Assembly: GCF_030272615.1 (NCBI RefSeq)
Contig: NW_026729270.1
Span: 1-64,000, forward strand
DNA from: Cryptomeria japonica
Taxonomy: Eukaryota; Streptophyta; Pinopsida; Cupressales; Cupressaceae
Direction of reading: 5' to 3'
Length of the DNA stretch: 64,000 nucleotides
The notes beneath the pieces are model-generated. The model made no database searches and was not told the DNA's origin. It saw nothing but the letters and a program-made list of their open reading frames with translations. Positions 22,751 to 32,976 of the stretch are shown here, one piece after another (within the stretch, counting starts at the first letter, position 1; each line of letters begins with the position of its first letter). The position numbers and the translations under genes are program-made.

Positions 22751-23206
22751 AGTTGAAAACAAAACATCCATCATCTTACTCATACATTATCATTCCATCA
22801 TCAATCCATCCAAAAAAACTCTTAAAACATTAAGGGGTTCTTGTCCCAAATTCTCTTTTTAGATATTGCTTGAAATCAAACACATCACATCACTTTTAGA
22901 TTGTTTCTACATCTAGGATAAACTCATCCTAAGAGACACATCTACGCAGGTTAAAACTAGTTCATGAGTGAATCCTCTCATTGCTAGGTAGTCAAAATCT
23001 GTAACACATCTCAGATTTCTCTACACCTTATCACATCCAAAATCATCAAAACAAACAAGCAATTCGACGAAGGAATTTCGGTTACATATACCTTAAAGTG
23101 CTAGAGATCCCCCATACAATACAAATCACCAACCAATCAATCTTTCATTTCATCACCACTCATCATCATCTTCAATCAACTTCAAAAAAACAAACTTGCA
23201 AACAAA

Positions 23207-25825
23207 ATGGCTCAAACCCGATCACGATCAAGGCAGCGAGAAATAGAAATTAAGGAAGAAGAGGACAACCTCAATGAATTTCAAGAAGCACTTGGAGGAA
23301 ATGTGAATGACGAAAACCCAAGTACTCCCACTCCTTCAACAATCGAAAGGGTTCAGCATAACCCTCATTTTAACAGATTATTTGATGAAATATTAAGGAG
23401 CAATGCGGATGCTCACTTTTTACGACTTGCTCAAGAAGGAGCCAAACTCCCCTCAGACTTTGATCTTGCCCAATTAAGACAAGCATCAGAAAGACAAAGT
23501 CGCCATGAGGAGGAAAGAGGTAGAAATCACATCAGATATAACATCCCTCGAGGTAACCCACCACCTCCTCCTCCAAATGAAATGGAGATGTTGCGGCAAC
23601 AAGTTGAGAATCTCGCCCAACAACTTCATAGTGGTGTTAAGACCAATCAATTCTCACTTAACGACATATGTACCTATCCATTTGATAGGAATCTTTATAT
23701 GCCACCCTTTCCACGCGGGTTCGAAACACCAAAATTCAAAAAATATAGAGGAAAGGGAGATCCCCGCGATCATGTCCGAGAATTTCATTCCGCTTGTCTC
23801 GAAGTTGCATATGAAGACACATACCTAATGCGCCTTTTTCCCCAAAGCTTGGGAGGAACAACCACATCATGGTTTTCCCGACTACCAGGTGGCATTAGAA
23901 CATTTGAGGAACTCATCCAGAAGTTCCTATCTCATTACTCTTATAATATTGAACGCGACATCACCATGGCTGATCTATGCAACACCAAACAAAAACCAGG
24001 TGAATTATTCTCAGTATTCCTGCAACGATGGCGCCAAATGTCTAGCAGACGTTCTCTTCAGTTACCTGAACGAGAACTAGTGGAAATTTTCATTTCCAAC
24101 TTAAACGAAGAAATGGAATTTCACCTGGATGTCAAAGACATAGATTCTTTTAACGATATGATCACCAAAGGTATAAAATGTGAAAGGGCACTCATCAAAA
24201 AAGGACTCATCAAAATCTTTAATGAACCCAAAGATGGTCCTCGCCTGCGCTTCAATAGCGATAAACCGAACTTCTGGAACAAGAATAAGAATATCGTTAA
24301 CGATGGAGTTGTGGATGCTCGGACTGTCCAAAATGCACAACCTGTGGTTCGGTTTGCAGGACAAAATCCTCCACCTCAAAATAACACAAATGTTCTTCCT
24401 AATCAAGGTCGCATCACATCTCAGGATGAACCAAGACCTCGTCCACAAAAACAAAAACGCACATACACTCCCTTAGGGGAACCCATTGAAACAGTGATGC
24501 GACAACTCATTTCTCAGAATTTGATCACGCTACCTAAGTTATCAAATTATGAGCCTCAAGTCAAACCGGCATGGTGGAGAGATACTGAACATTGTGAGTT
24601 CCATCAAGGAAGAGGACATAAGACAAGTAATTGTCATCGATTGAAAGATCTCATTCAGGATCTTATTGACCGAGGAGAAATTGAAATTGAAGGACATGAC
24701 CCAAAAACAACCAATAATGATCATCAGATGTTCAAGAATCCACTTCCATCGCAAGATCAAAGGGGTCCTTCCACTTCCAGACGAGGTCCTGATACCACTG
24801 ATTATACGCAGGCTGCGTATAATTACACTGTCAATCACCTGTATGATGCCAGTGAACAAATTGCAACTATCACCTTCAAAAATCCCACCTCAAATTGCAA
24901 TGTTGTTACACGTCGTGGCAAGGTCACCATCAAGGCAGCTCCTCAAGGCACCACCTCCATCCCAAAGCAGTACAATCTTGTGGAACAATTAGACAAAACG
25001 CCTGCACTTATATCCATTTTAGAGCTATTACGCCTGTCACCATCTCATAAAACTATCTTGGATCAAGCACTCCAAGAGGCGTCAGTTCCTGCAAACCTGA
25101 ACACGGACCAATTTCAAGCCATGGTTGGAAATCTAAAGTCAACACCTTGTCTCACTTTTTTCGAAAGTGACAACTCTTCGTTCCAGCAACCTCATAACGC
25201 CTCACTCCACATTGAAGGCTTTGTCAACCAACACAGGATCAAGCGAGTCTTGATCGATAATGGAGCAGGCCTAAACATTTGCACACTACAGTTGGTCACA
25301 GCATTGGGATATGCAATAGAATCAGTGGATCCTCGCAAGAAGATCACCATCAAGGCCTATGATGATGCAGAGCGTTCATCCAAAGGAGCTGTGGTACTAC
25401 CAATCCGAGTGGGCCCCGTGGTAAAACACATAATTTGTCAGGTTCTGGACCTTCCTCTGCCATATAATCTATTATTAGGGAGACCTTGGATACATGCCAT
25501 GCAAGCCGTTCCATCTACCTACCATCAATGTATCAAGTTCCCACATAATGGTGCAGAGATCACAATCCTGGGCGATGCAAATCCCTTTGCATTTTGCCAT
25601 AATATCAGCCATCAACCAGAGATTACTGTTCCTAATAATAGGGAAGCCATTTCCTCCACATCATATGTAAATCCCGCTTCTCTTGCCAGTTCAAACACCC
25701 CTATACCCAAGCAAGAAAAGCTTAAGATGAAAGTCGCAGATGAAGGTCCTGGGGAATATAACTTGAGTCAGCTCTTTTGTGTGGGACAAATGCCCACTTC
25801 TCCTAGAACACATGGTAAGCCATAG
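23207..25825 (+). CDS. gag: Gag-protease polyprotein of gypsy B
   Basis: 872 residues starting MAQTRSRSRQ; the same start context is kept in gypsy D (60305). The N-terminus is acidic and charged. The capsid domain (retrotransposon gag) lies at about residues 172-300 (DHVREFHSACLEVA, SLGGTTTSWFSRLP). A zinc-binding-like motif, CEFHQGRGHKTSNC, is at about 463. The aspartic protease is at about 680-775, with LIDNGAGLNIC (DNGA instead of the common DTG/DSG) and LLLGRPWIH. Gag packages the RNA and the protease matures the polyprotein. It ends at a UAG in the same frame as pol. The protease therefore lies upstream of the stop and would be made without readthrough. Confidence 0.93.
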   Translation: MAQTRSRSRQREIEIKEEEDNLNEFQEALGGNVNDENPSTPTPSTIERVQHNPHFNRLFDEILRSNADAHFLRLAQEGAKLPSDFDLAQLRQASERQSRHEEERGRNHIRYNIPRGNPPPPPPNEMEMLRQQVENLAQQLHSGVKTNQFSLNDICTYPFDRNLYMPPFPRGFETPKFKKYRGKGDPRDHVREFHSACLEVAYEDTYLMRLFPQSLGGTTTSWFSRLPGGIRTFEELIQKFLSHYSYNIERDITMADLCNTKQKPGELFSVFLQRWRQMSSRRSLQLPERELVEIFISNLNEEMEFHLDVKDIDSFNDMITKGIKCERALIKKGLIKIFNEPKDGPRLRFNSDKPNFWNKNKNIVNDGVVDARTVQNAQPVVRFAGQNPPPQNNTNVLPNQGRITSQDEPRPRPQKQKRTYTPLGEPIETVMRQLISQNLITLPKLSNYEPQVKPAWWRDTEHCEFHQGRGHKTSNCHRLKDLIQDLIDRGEIEIEGHDPKTTNNDHQMFKNPLPSQDQRGPSTSRRGPDTTDYTQAAYNYTVNHLYDASEQIATITFKNPTSNCNVVTRRGKVTIKAAPQGTTSIPKQYNLVEQLDKTPALISILELLRLSPSHKTILDQALQEASVPANLNTDQFQAMVGNLKSTPCLTFFESDNSSFQQPHNASLHIEGFVNQHRIKRVLIDNGAGLNICTLQLVTALGYAIESVDPRKKITIKAYDDAERSSKGAVVLPIRVGPVVKHIICQVLDLPLPYNLLLGRPWIHAMQAVPSTYHQCIKFPHNGAEITILGDANPFAFCHNISHQPEITVPNNREAISSTSYVNPASLASSNTPIPKQEKLKMKVADEGPGEYNLSQLFCVGQMPTSPRTHGKP
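25823..25825 (+). other. In-frame UAG between gag-protease and pol
   Basis: Gag-protease and pol are in the same frame, separated by only this stop. Context is CCA-TAG-CAG-TTG, close to the CAR-YYA readthrough context known from plant viruses. However gypsy D has CAA at the same codon (KPQQLL), which suggests a recent nonsense change, possibly through CAG. Either readthrough or inactivation is possible. Confidence 0.6.
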
Positions 25826-25828
25826 CAG

Positions 25829-28800
25829 TTGCTCCAGCAACCACTAATCACGCCAGCATGTGCCTTAACGCCTTTCATCCTTGGAAAGAGTCAAGAGGAA
25901 GAAACACAAGATGAGGACCTAGCAGACTGGATCTATAAAGACCCCATCACCACTGACATACCGCGAGTTACACTTCCTACGGAACAATATGGCAAAGGCC
26001 TCCTCATTATGCAAAGAATGGGATATGATGGTCAGAGTGCTTTGGGATCCTGCAAACAAGGACGACACGAACCACTACTGCCAGAGTTCAAGCCCAAAGG
26101 TAATACAGGCCTAGGCTTTGAAAAAGAAGTCCTTCCTAAACTCAGATTCAAAGGCAAACCCAGCAAACCATTTTGCCCACCTGCTATAAAAAGGACGCCT
26201 TTCATAATCAAAGCACCATCAAGCAATATTGCCATTGCCCCATCGAGGCTCACAACCCCACCGCAACCATCTACAAAGCCAAACATACCACCAATCGAAC
26301 CAGTAATCCCATCAATAACACCAATAGTAGCAGCCACTACATTGGAACCCGCAGCAACATCTATGGCGCCAGTAGTTCTAGCAGAAGCCACTGAGTCACC
26401 ATTACCAATACTTCCAGTAACAAATCCTTTAAACCCCATCACGGTTCCTACAGCATCGATCACCACAAAAGTACATAAACCAATCACGCCTGCAGTATTT
26501 AACTCCAAAGACATCCCAGTATGGTATAGCAATCGGATGTTGGAAAGTGATTCAGAGACCGACTCACATGAGTGGGAATTTGATTCAGTGCAACTTAACA
26601 CTTCAGATGAGGAAGACACATCACCACCTCCGCCACGCAAAGACATTCCTGTTTATGGAGAAGCACAGATAAAGACCACTTGGGTACCTGAGCTGGAAAC
26701 ATCTTCCACAGACCCTACGTCTCATCCTACACCTGATTCTGACAGGGAGAGTACCATCAATGACCTTCACCACACTGTCTTAACCCTCACTGATACATCT
26801 CCCGCACTTAACCTAATCGATGACGTAATGCCCCTTATCTACCCTGAACTTATCAAATGGAACCAACCAAATCCCCCATGTCTTGACCTCTTCCAAAACG
26901 ATGAGGCTATCATTGACTTTTTGGAATTAAGGGATAATCTACCAAGCGGGGATCACAAAGCTGGATTCGCCATTGAACTTAATAGCATAGCCTACTTCGG
27001 GGCAGATGCCAAACCCTTCAGCTGCAAAAATATAACATTAAAACATGGATCTTCCAGTGAAAACCACACTGTGGCACTGTTTGATCCGACAAAAGTAAAA
27101 AGAAAGAGCGTATCCAACGGTGAAAACCTCTCTGAGGCGCCTGAGGATGAAGGGTTTGACATTCTCCCTGCTAGTACACAACAGGAACGATCGACGATTC
27201 TCATTGAGGAGACTAAAGAATACAATGTGGGGACTCCTGAAAACCCTCATATCATACATCTGGCATCTCTTCTCACTCCAGAGGAACAACCTCAATTTAT
27301 AGAGTTCTTCCAACAGCGTCAGATCAACTTTGCATGGTCATATGCAGACATGCCTGGGCTTGATCCTGATTTAGTCATGCATCATCTCACAGTAGCAAAA
27401 GGAGCCAAACCTGTCAAGCAGAACCTTCGTAAGATGCATCCCCAGATTGCAGTGCTAGTCAAAACAGAACTCAAGAAACTCCTAGATGTTGGTTTCATTA
27501 GGCCAATTGATTATGCAGAATGGATCTCCAATATTGTGCCAGTTGGCAAACCAAAAGGGGGCATCCGCATTTGTACTGACTTCAGAGATCTGAATAAGGC
27601 ATGTCCTAAGGATGACTTTTCCCTACCAAATATCGACATCATAGTGGATTTGACAGCAGGACATGCCATGCTTTCACTCATGGATGGCTTTTCAGGATAC
27701 AATCAAATAAAGATCGCACCAGAGGATCAACATAAGACAGCCTTCACATGTCCATGGGGCACATATTGCTGGAATGTAATGCCTTTTGGTCTAAAGAATG
27801 CAGGAGCAACCTATCAAAGAGCAATGACCACCATCTTCCATGACATGATGCATACTATGATGGAAGATTATGTGGATGATTTACTAGCAAAATCACTTAC
27901 TAGAGAAGGACATCTTCACATCTTAGATAAAATCTTTGATAGACTGGAACAATACCATGTTCGACTCAACCCAAAGAAATGTGTCTTCGGAGTGACCTCC
28001 GGGAAGCTTCTAGGATACATTGTCTCAAGCAAAGGTATTGAGGTCGATCCAGCAAAGGTTAAGGCAATCATGGACATGCCACCTCCAAAGAATATCAGCC
28101 AGCTAAGGACATTACAAGGACGGCTTCAATCCATCCGCAGGTTCATTGCACAATTAGCCGATAAGTGTCACCCATTCACACACCTGCTACACAAGAACAT
28201 CCGCTTTCAGTGGGATGACAAATGCCAGCAAGCATTTCAGTCACTCAAAGACTATCTCATGAATCCACCATTGCTGATGCCACCAGATCCAAGTAGACCA
28301 TTATTTCTCTATATCTCAGCAACAAGTACAGCATTGGGTGTACTACTGGCACAACATAATGCAGAAGGAAAAGAGTGTGCTATGTACTACATCTCTCGCA
28401 CACTAGTCGGCTATGAACTCAATTACACACCTATTGAGCGAGCTTGCCTAGCAGTAATCTTAGCAGCCACTAAACTGAGGCACTATCTATTGACACACAA
28501 GGTGCAACTCATTGCAAAAATTGATCCACTCAAGTACTTACTCAGCAAAGCAGCATTGACAGGTCGTTTGGCCAAATGGGTGATGATTCTAAGTGAATTT
28601 GACATTGAGTATGTGGACCGTAAAGCTATCAAAGGTCAGGTTATTGCAGATCAGTTAGCCGATGCACCTCTCGTAGGTGATCATCCTCTCATTTCCAATT
28701 TTCCAGATGAAGAGATATTCGTGATTACAGAAGCACAGTCATGGAAACTATATTTTGATGGTTCATACACTAGGCACGGCTCGGGGGCAGGCATTTTGTT

Positions 28801-30493
28801 TATCACACCTCAAGGTGATAGCATCCCGAAGTCTTATAGGCTCACATTTCCATGCACAAACAACATAGCAGAGTATGAGGCCTTGATCACGGGACTCAGA
28901 TTAGCCATACAATGGAAATTACAAGAACTGCAAGTATATGGCGATTCCCAACTAGTCATTCGACAAGCAACAGATGAGTATCAGACCAAAGATGATAAAC
29001 TCATGCCATACAAGCAAATGGTGGACACTCTAAAGACATCATTTACTACTATCACTTTTGAGCAGATACCAAGAGATCAGAATCGAGCTGCTGATGCTAT
29101 GGCTACCATCGCATCTCTCCTAGATCTTCCACAGAATTCAACACGCTACGAGTTCTTGGTAGAACAGCTTTGGATTCCCGCTTATGATATCCCCGAATCT
29201 GAAATGATATGTTGCCTTGTCGGTTCTGAATCCCCATGGTACGGTGAGTTCTACACCTATCTCCGGGATCACACCCTTCCTCCCAACCAATCAAATAACC
29301 AACGAAAAACCTTCATTCGCCAAACTACTCGATATACCATTATTGCCGAAACCCTATACCGACGTAGTCTTGATGGTACTCTCCTTCGATGTCTGGAACA
29401 AGATGAGATAACAAAGGCTTTGGAAGAGGTACATGAAGGAATTTGCGGGACTCACTCAAGTGGTCCATCACTAGCCAAGAAGATCATGCGAGCTGGATAC
29501 TATTGGCCCTCTATGGAAAAGGATTCCTACTATTTTGTCAGGAAATGCAAGAAATGTCAAGTTCATGGCGACCTGATACATGCACCGGCCCAGGAACTGC
29601 AACCAATCACGACACCATGGCCTTTCTGTCAATGGGGCCTTGACCTTGTGGGTAAGATTCATCCATCTTCATCCAATGGCCATAAATTCATTATTACCGC
29701 CACCAAATATTTCACCAAGTGGATCGAAGTTGTTCCACTTACCCAAGTCACCGGCAAGCAGATCGCCTCATTCATCCTCAATTACATCATCTGCCGGTAT
29801 GGTGTGCCCATGTCTATTATCACAGATAACGGTCTCCCTTTCAAAAATCAGGATGTCCGCGAACTTTGTGAGAAATTTCATATCCAACACCGCTTTTCCA
29901 CTCCCTATTACCCACAAGGCAATGGTCAGGCCGAAGCATCTAATAAAAACATATTGAGAATCCTAAAGAAGACAGTCAATGATGCCGACCGTGATTGGCA
30001 TGTTCAACTAAATCCAGCGCTATGGGCATATCGAACTAGCATTCGGACCCCTACAGGTGCAACTCCTTATTCATTGGTCTATGGTGCTGAAGCTATCTTG
30101 CCTATTGAGGTCGAGATACCGTCACTACGGGTTTCCTTGCACAATCTCATCGATGATGAAGCATACAGAGTCTCACGTCTTCAGGACTTAGAGTTACTTG
30201 ATGAGAAGCGACAAGCTGCATACAATCACCTCAAAGCCTATCAGCAAGGCATGAGTAGAAGCTACAATCACCGAGTTAGATCTCGTACATTTGAGGTAGG
30301 TGATCTTGTTCTTCGAGAGAATCCTCGCAACCAACCAAATAGAGAACATCAAGGCAAGTTTGAATCAAATTGGCTTGGCCCATATGTTGTCACTGCTGTA
30401 TTCGGGTCCGGGGCATATCAGTTGGCTACATCAGAAGGAGAACCGCTTGCAGATCCAATCAACAGCATGCACCTCAAACGGTTTTATACCTAA
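25829..30493 (+). CDS. pol: Pol polyprotein of gypsy B (RT, two RNase H domains, integrase)
   Basis: 1,554 residues, uninterrupted. There is a G-patch-like segment at about 61-100 ([22 protein letters not shown]), then a long Pro/Thr-rich linker. RT spans about 527-760, with YVDDLLAKS at 681. The connected RNase H (about 830-900) lacks the usual TDAS catalytic motif (YISATSTALG). The second, archaeal-type RNase H at about 972-1095 keeps its acidic residues (FDGS, AEYEAL, YGDSQL, RAADAM). Integrase has the HHCC zinc motif (HEGICGTHSS, CKKC; from about 1201), the catalytic Asp in WGLDLVGK, ITDNGLPF at about 1331 and the Glu in GNGQAEASN, then a GPY-type end (WLGPYVV). No chromodomain. It has no own start; expression needs readthrough of, or reinitiation after, the preceding UAG. 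Confidence 0.93.
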   Translation: MLQQPLITPACALTPFILGKSQEEETQDEDLADWIYKDPITTDIPRVTLPTEQYGKGLLIMQRMGYDGQSALGSCKQGRHEPLLPEFKPKGNTGLGFEKEVLPKLRFKGKPSKPFCPPAIKRTPFIIKAPSSNIAIAPSRLTTPPQPSTKPNIPPIEPVIPSITPIVAATTLEPAATSMAPVVLAEATESPLPILPVTNPLNPITVPTASITTKVHKPITPAVFNSKDIPVWYSNRMLESDSETDSHEWEFDSVQLNTSDEEDTSPPPPRKDIPVYGEAQIKTTWVPELETSSTDPTSHPTPDSDRESTINDLHHTVLTLTDTSPALNLIDDVMPLIYPELIKWNQPNPPCLDLFQNDEAIIDFLELRDNLPSGDHKAGFAIELNSIAYFGADAKPFSCKNITLKHGSSSENHTVALFDPTKVKRKSVSNGENLSEAPEDEGFDILPASTQQERSTILIEETKEYNVGTPENPHIIHLASLLTPEEQPQFIEFFQQRQINFAWSYADMPGLDPDLVMHHLTVAKGAKPVKQNLRKMHPQIAVLVKTELKKLLDVGFIRPIDYAEWISNIVPVGKPKGGIRICTDFRDLNKACPKDDFSLPNIDIIVDLTAGHAMLSLMDGFSGYNQIKIAPEDQHKTAFTCPWGTYCWNVMPFGLKNAGATYQRAMTTIFHDMMHTMMEDYVDDLLAKSLTREGHLHILDKIFDRLEQYHVRLNPKKCVFGVTSGKLLGYIVSSKGIEVDPAKVKAIMDMPPPKNISQLRTLQGRLQSIRRFIAQLADKCHPFTHLLHKNIRFQWDDKCQQAFQSLKDYLMNPPLLMPPDPSRPLFLYISATSTALGVLLAQHNAEGKECAMYYISRTLVGYELNYTPIERACLAVILAATKLRHYLLTHKVQLIAKIDPLKYLLSKAALTGRLAKWVMILSEFDIEYVDRKAIKGQVIADQLADAPLVGDHPLISNFPDEEIFVITEAQSWKLYFDGSYTRHGSGAGILFITPQGDSIPKSYRLTFPCTNNIAEYEALITGLRLAIQWKLQELQVYGDSQLVIRQATDEYQTKDDKLMPYKQMVDTLKTSFTTITFEQIPRDQNRAADAMATIASLLDLPQNSTRYEFLVEQLWIPAYDIPESEMICCLVGSESPWYGEFYTYLRDHTLPPNQSNNQRKTFIRQTTRYTIIAETLYRRSLDGTLLRCLEQDEITKALEEVHEGICGTHSSGPSLAKKIMRAGYYWPSMEKDSYYFVRKCKKCQVHGDLIHAPAQELQPITTPWPFCQWGLDLVGKIHPSSSNGHKFIITATKYFTKWIEVVPLTQVTGKQIASFILNYIICRYGVPMSIITDNGLPFKNQDVRELCEKFHIQHRFSTPYYPQGNGQAEASNKNILRILKKTVNDADRDWHVQLNPALWAYRTSIRTPTGATPYSLVYGAEAILPIEVEIPSLRVSLHNLIDDEAYRVSRLQDLELLDEKRQAAYNHLKAYQQGMSRSYNHRVRSRTFEVGDLVLRENPRNQPNREHQGKFESNWLGPYVVTAVFGSGAYQLATSEGEPLADPINSMHLKRFYT

Positions 30494-30926
30494 GGTGTAC
30501 AAGGCATCAGGCTCCCCTACATATCAGAAAAATACCAAAAACATTCAGAAAAATGTCCTGAAGAAAATGCAAAAACATTCAAAGGAAAATCATGCATCCA
30601 AACGGTGAACAACCACTCCGGTGGCACCTTGGGTAAGTACGGTGGTGAAAACCTGGCAAACAGGCGCCACTCGTAAAGGCTATGGCTCCATTGTCTTTCA
30701 GACTTGTTGCGATCACATTTACTTCATACACACATACATCCATCTATCCCAACCATGGCTTGTTATTTGATCTACAATTAAGAACGTACTCCATGCGTCT
30801 AGCATCCCACCTTTTCATAGTCAGGTCTACAAACTGGGGGCAATACCCTTACCCTAGTGATGGAAGTGGATTCTACATTGTCTTATGTGTCATTATGCTC
30901 TTCATTCAGGCAATCATCAGAAAATC

Positions 30927-31060
30927 CAAAAACATTCAAAAATGACTCTCAAAATACCAAAAACATTCAAAAACTATTACACAAAATCCAAAAACATTCA
31001 AAAATATCTCGCAAAAATACCAAAAACATTCAAAACAATTCAAAATCCAAAAACATCGAC
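30927..31060 (+). repeat. CCAAAAACATTCAAAA array
   Basis: CAAAAACATTC (CAAAAACATCG in the last copy) starts at 30927, 30958, 30989, 31021 and 31048, a period of about 31. Scattered copies are closer to the pol stop (about 30534, 30570), and one remains in gypsy A (about 449). Confidence 0.7.
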
Positions 31061-31732
31061 AAAAACCATTGAAAAATCACACAAAAACATGGTAACACCT
31101 TGTACATACCCATCCATGCAGATACCAAAATAAACATTGACAAACTACTCACACAATGACCATTTACCAATCAACCACACAATCCACACCAACACTCAAA
31201 AAACTGTCTTAAAACGAGGATGCATCCTTCCTTACCACAACAAAGACAAGATGACGTTTTCTTTGACAAGAAAATTATGTTAAGCTATCAAATGCTTGGT
31301 TGATTCGTGAGTAATTCATTTGTTTATCGGGATCTTTTCAGCATTGTTTTGTATCGTTTGCGCATTATTTCCGATGAAGTTCTGGGGCATGTACTAATGG
31401 TGTCTACGTGGGAAGTTCACTAAGCTACGTGATCCTATGCAAAATGCAGTCATAGATCACTACGGCTTGCTGACTACAGCGTATACCTCGACCATATGAG
31501 CATGAGCCATTACCAAGGATCCTTATTCTTTATTCTTTATGTAAATATGCTGTTTGGTTGCAGGTACAATGCTCATCCTTTGGTTCCTCTTCCTCCAAAT
31601 TGGATAAAGGTTTTATTTTTTAGTACGGTATGCACTTGTCTCAGGATATGATCAACCTAAGATCAAGGAGGACGATCCAAGTCATGCACGAAAGGAGATA
31701 ATCCTTGTCTGTTCCGCAAGCAATACTCAGGT

Positions 31733-31828
31733 CAACTTGATCCATTATATCAAGTTGCTTGTATTAACTTGCTATATCAAATCCATGAAAGAAATACTCT
31801 GGTCATCTTGAATCTTTATGTCAAGATG
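31733..31828 (+). repeat. Two tandem hairpins with compensatory change
   Basis: CAACTTGA...TCAAGTTG (31733-31740 / 31750-31757) and CATCTTGA...TCAAGATG (31804-31811 / 31821-31828). The two are copies of a repeat of about 71 bp sharing AATACTC and GCTTGTATT. The single difference in each left arm is matched by the complementary difference in the right arm. Confidence 0.65.
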
Positions 31829-32963
31829 CTTGTATTCTCTTCCAACATTTTAAAGCTCAATGATGAAAATAGAGCACTATGGATCGTCATCTCATCTCAT
31901 CTGTATATATTGCATTTTGTTGCATTCCACCCATCCATACACTCATAATAGCTACATATCATGCATACATAGTCATAATAATGCATACTCTATTTTCCTC
32001 TTCTTCCATAGGAATGAGTCATAGGTTTTCCCTTTCTTCTATCTAACATCGAACCCACCCCCCCTCACCCTCCCCATCTCGATAATCAGCATCACATACC
32101 CTACATCGTTTCTCAATCAACCCAATCAAGCCACGTTCATCACCATCCATCTCTAAATAGGAGGGATTGTGTTTCCTATCCTAAGTCATCCAATAAGCCA
32201 AGCAAGTTACTCTGTCTGCACAGGTACATTGACTCACACACACCTAGACTATCAACAGATACTCTGATCAAGTATCTTCAGGTCTCAACAGGTAATCGAT
32301 TATGGTAATCCTAGACTACATCAGGCATTTATCATAATGACCTAGTCTCAATGGGGTTGCCATGATTCCCCACAACCATCCATCACATGCACACACCATC
32401 AATTGATCAACCAATCAAACACAATCACATCGGACAATTACATCAATTGTAAGTCTCAACGAGTATTTTTGTTTCATATACCTTGACTTCATCGGGCAAT
32501 TGCATCAATTGCCTAAGTCTCATCATGTCACTTTGCTTCACTTACTCAGACTTTATCTTGTCCAAGCAAACAACTGGCATCAACTGTCATGCTTTGACTT
32601 GACCGGGGCAATTAAACCGATTGCACCAGATTGTTCAACCAATTTTGATCACTTGTATAGCATCACTCGAAAGAACAACCACCACATTTTCACTGTATCT
32701 CCTGTATGACCTAAGGGTACTCACTGGCTTGATGTTTCTCCATTTTATCCCCGTTTTCTTCTATTTTTCACCCACGTTGCTAACTTATTCTTTTCTATCA
32801 CCTCGCCAATTTTCATTCTTTTTCGAGAGATCGCCCGATTTTTCAAAATTTTTCGGCCCATCTCTCGAGGGGGCATACCACCCATTAAATTAACATTTTA
32901 ATGGGGCATTTCTTCACACCAGTTTTTCTTTCTTTGAAACGATGCGATAAACTGCACCGTCTC

Positions 32964-32976
32964 AAAGAGGGGCAAA
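32964..32976 (+). promoter_or_regulatory. Polypurine tract of gypsy B
   Basis: AAAGAGGGGCAAA directly before the 3' LTR (TGTAGTC). It would prime plus-strand DNA. It overlaps the right arm of the hairpin 32932-32946 / 32953-32967. The same tract is kept in gypsy A. Confidence 0.75.

Larger units (their letters stand above)
30494..32976 (+). other. Gypsy B 3' untranslated region
   Basis: About 2.5 kb without a credible gene. It contains a 31-bp-period array (30927-31060), two tandem hairpins (31733-31757 and 31804-31828), diverged repeats of the type CATCGGGCAATTGCATCAATTG (about 32428-32640), two stem-loops (32824-32867 and 32932-32967) and the polypurine tract 32964-32976. Confidence 0.75.

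Noticed and set aside
26032-26646. Long minus-strand ORF (204 aa) inside gypsy B pol, also in D at 63273-63722
   Set aside because: Antisense shadow of the Pro/Thr-rich pol linker; low-complexity Gly/Val-rich product, no independent support.
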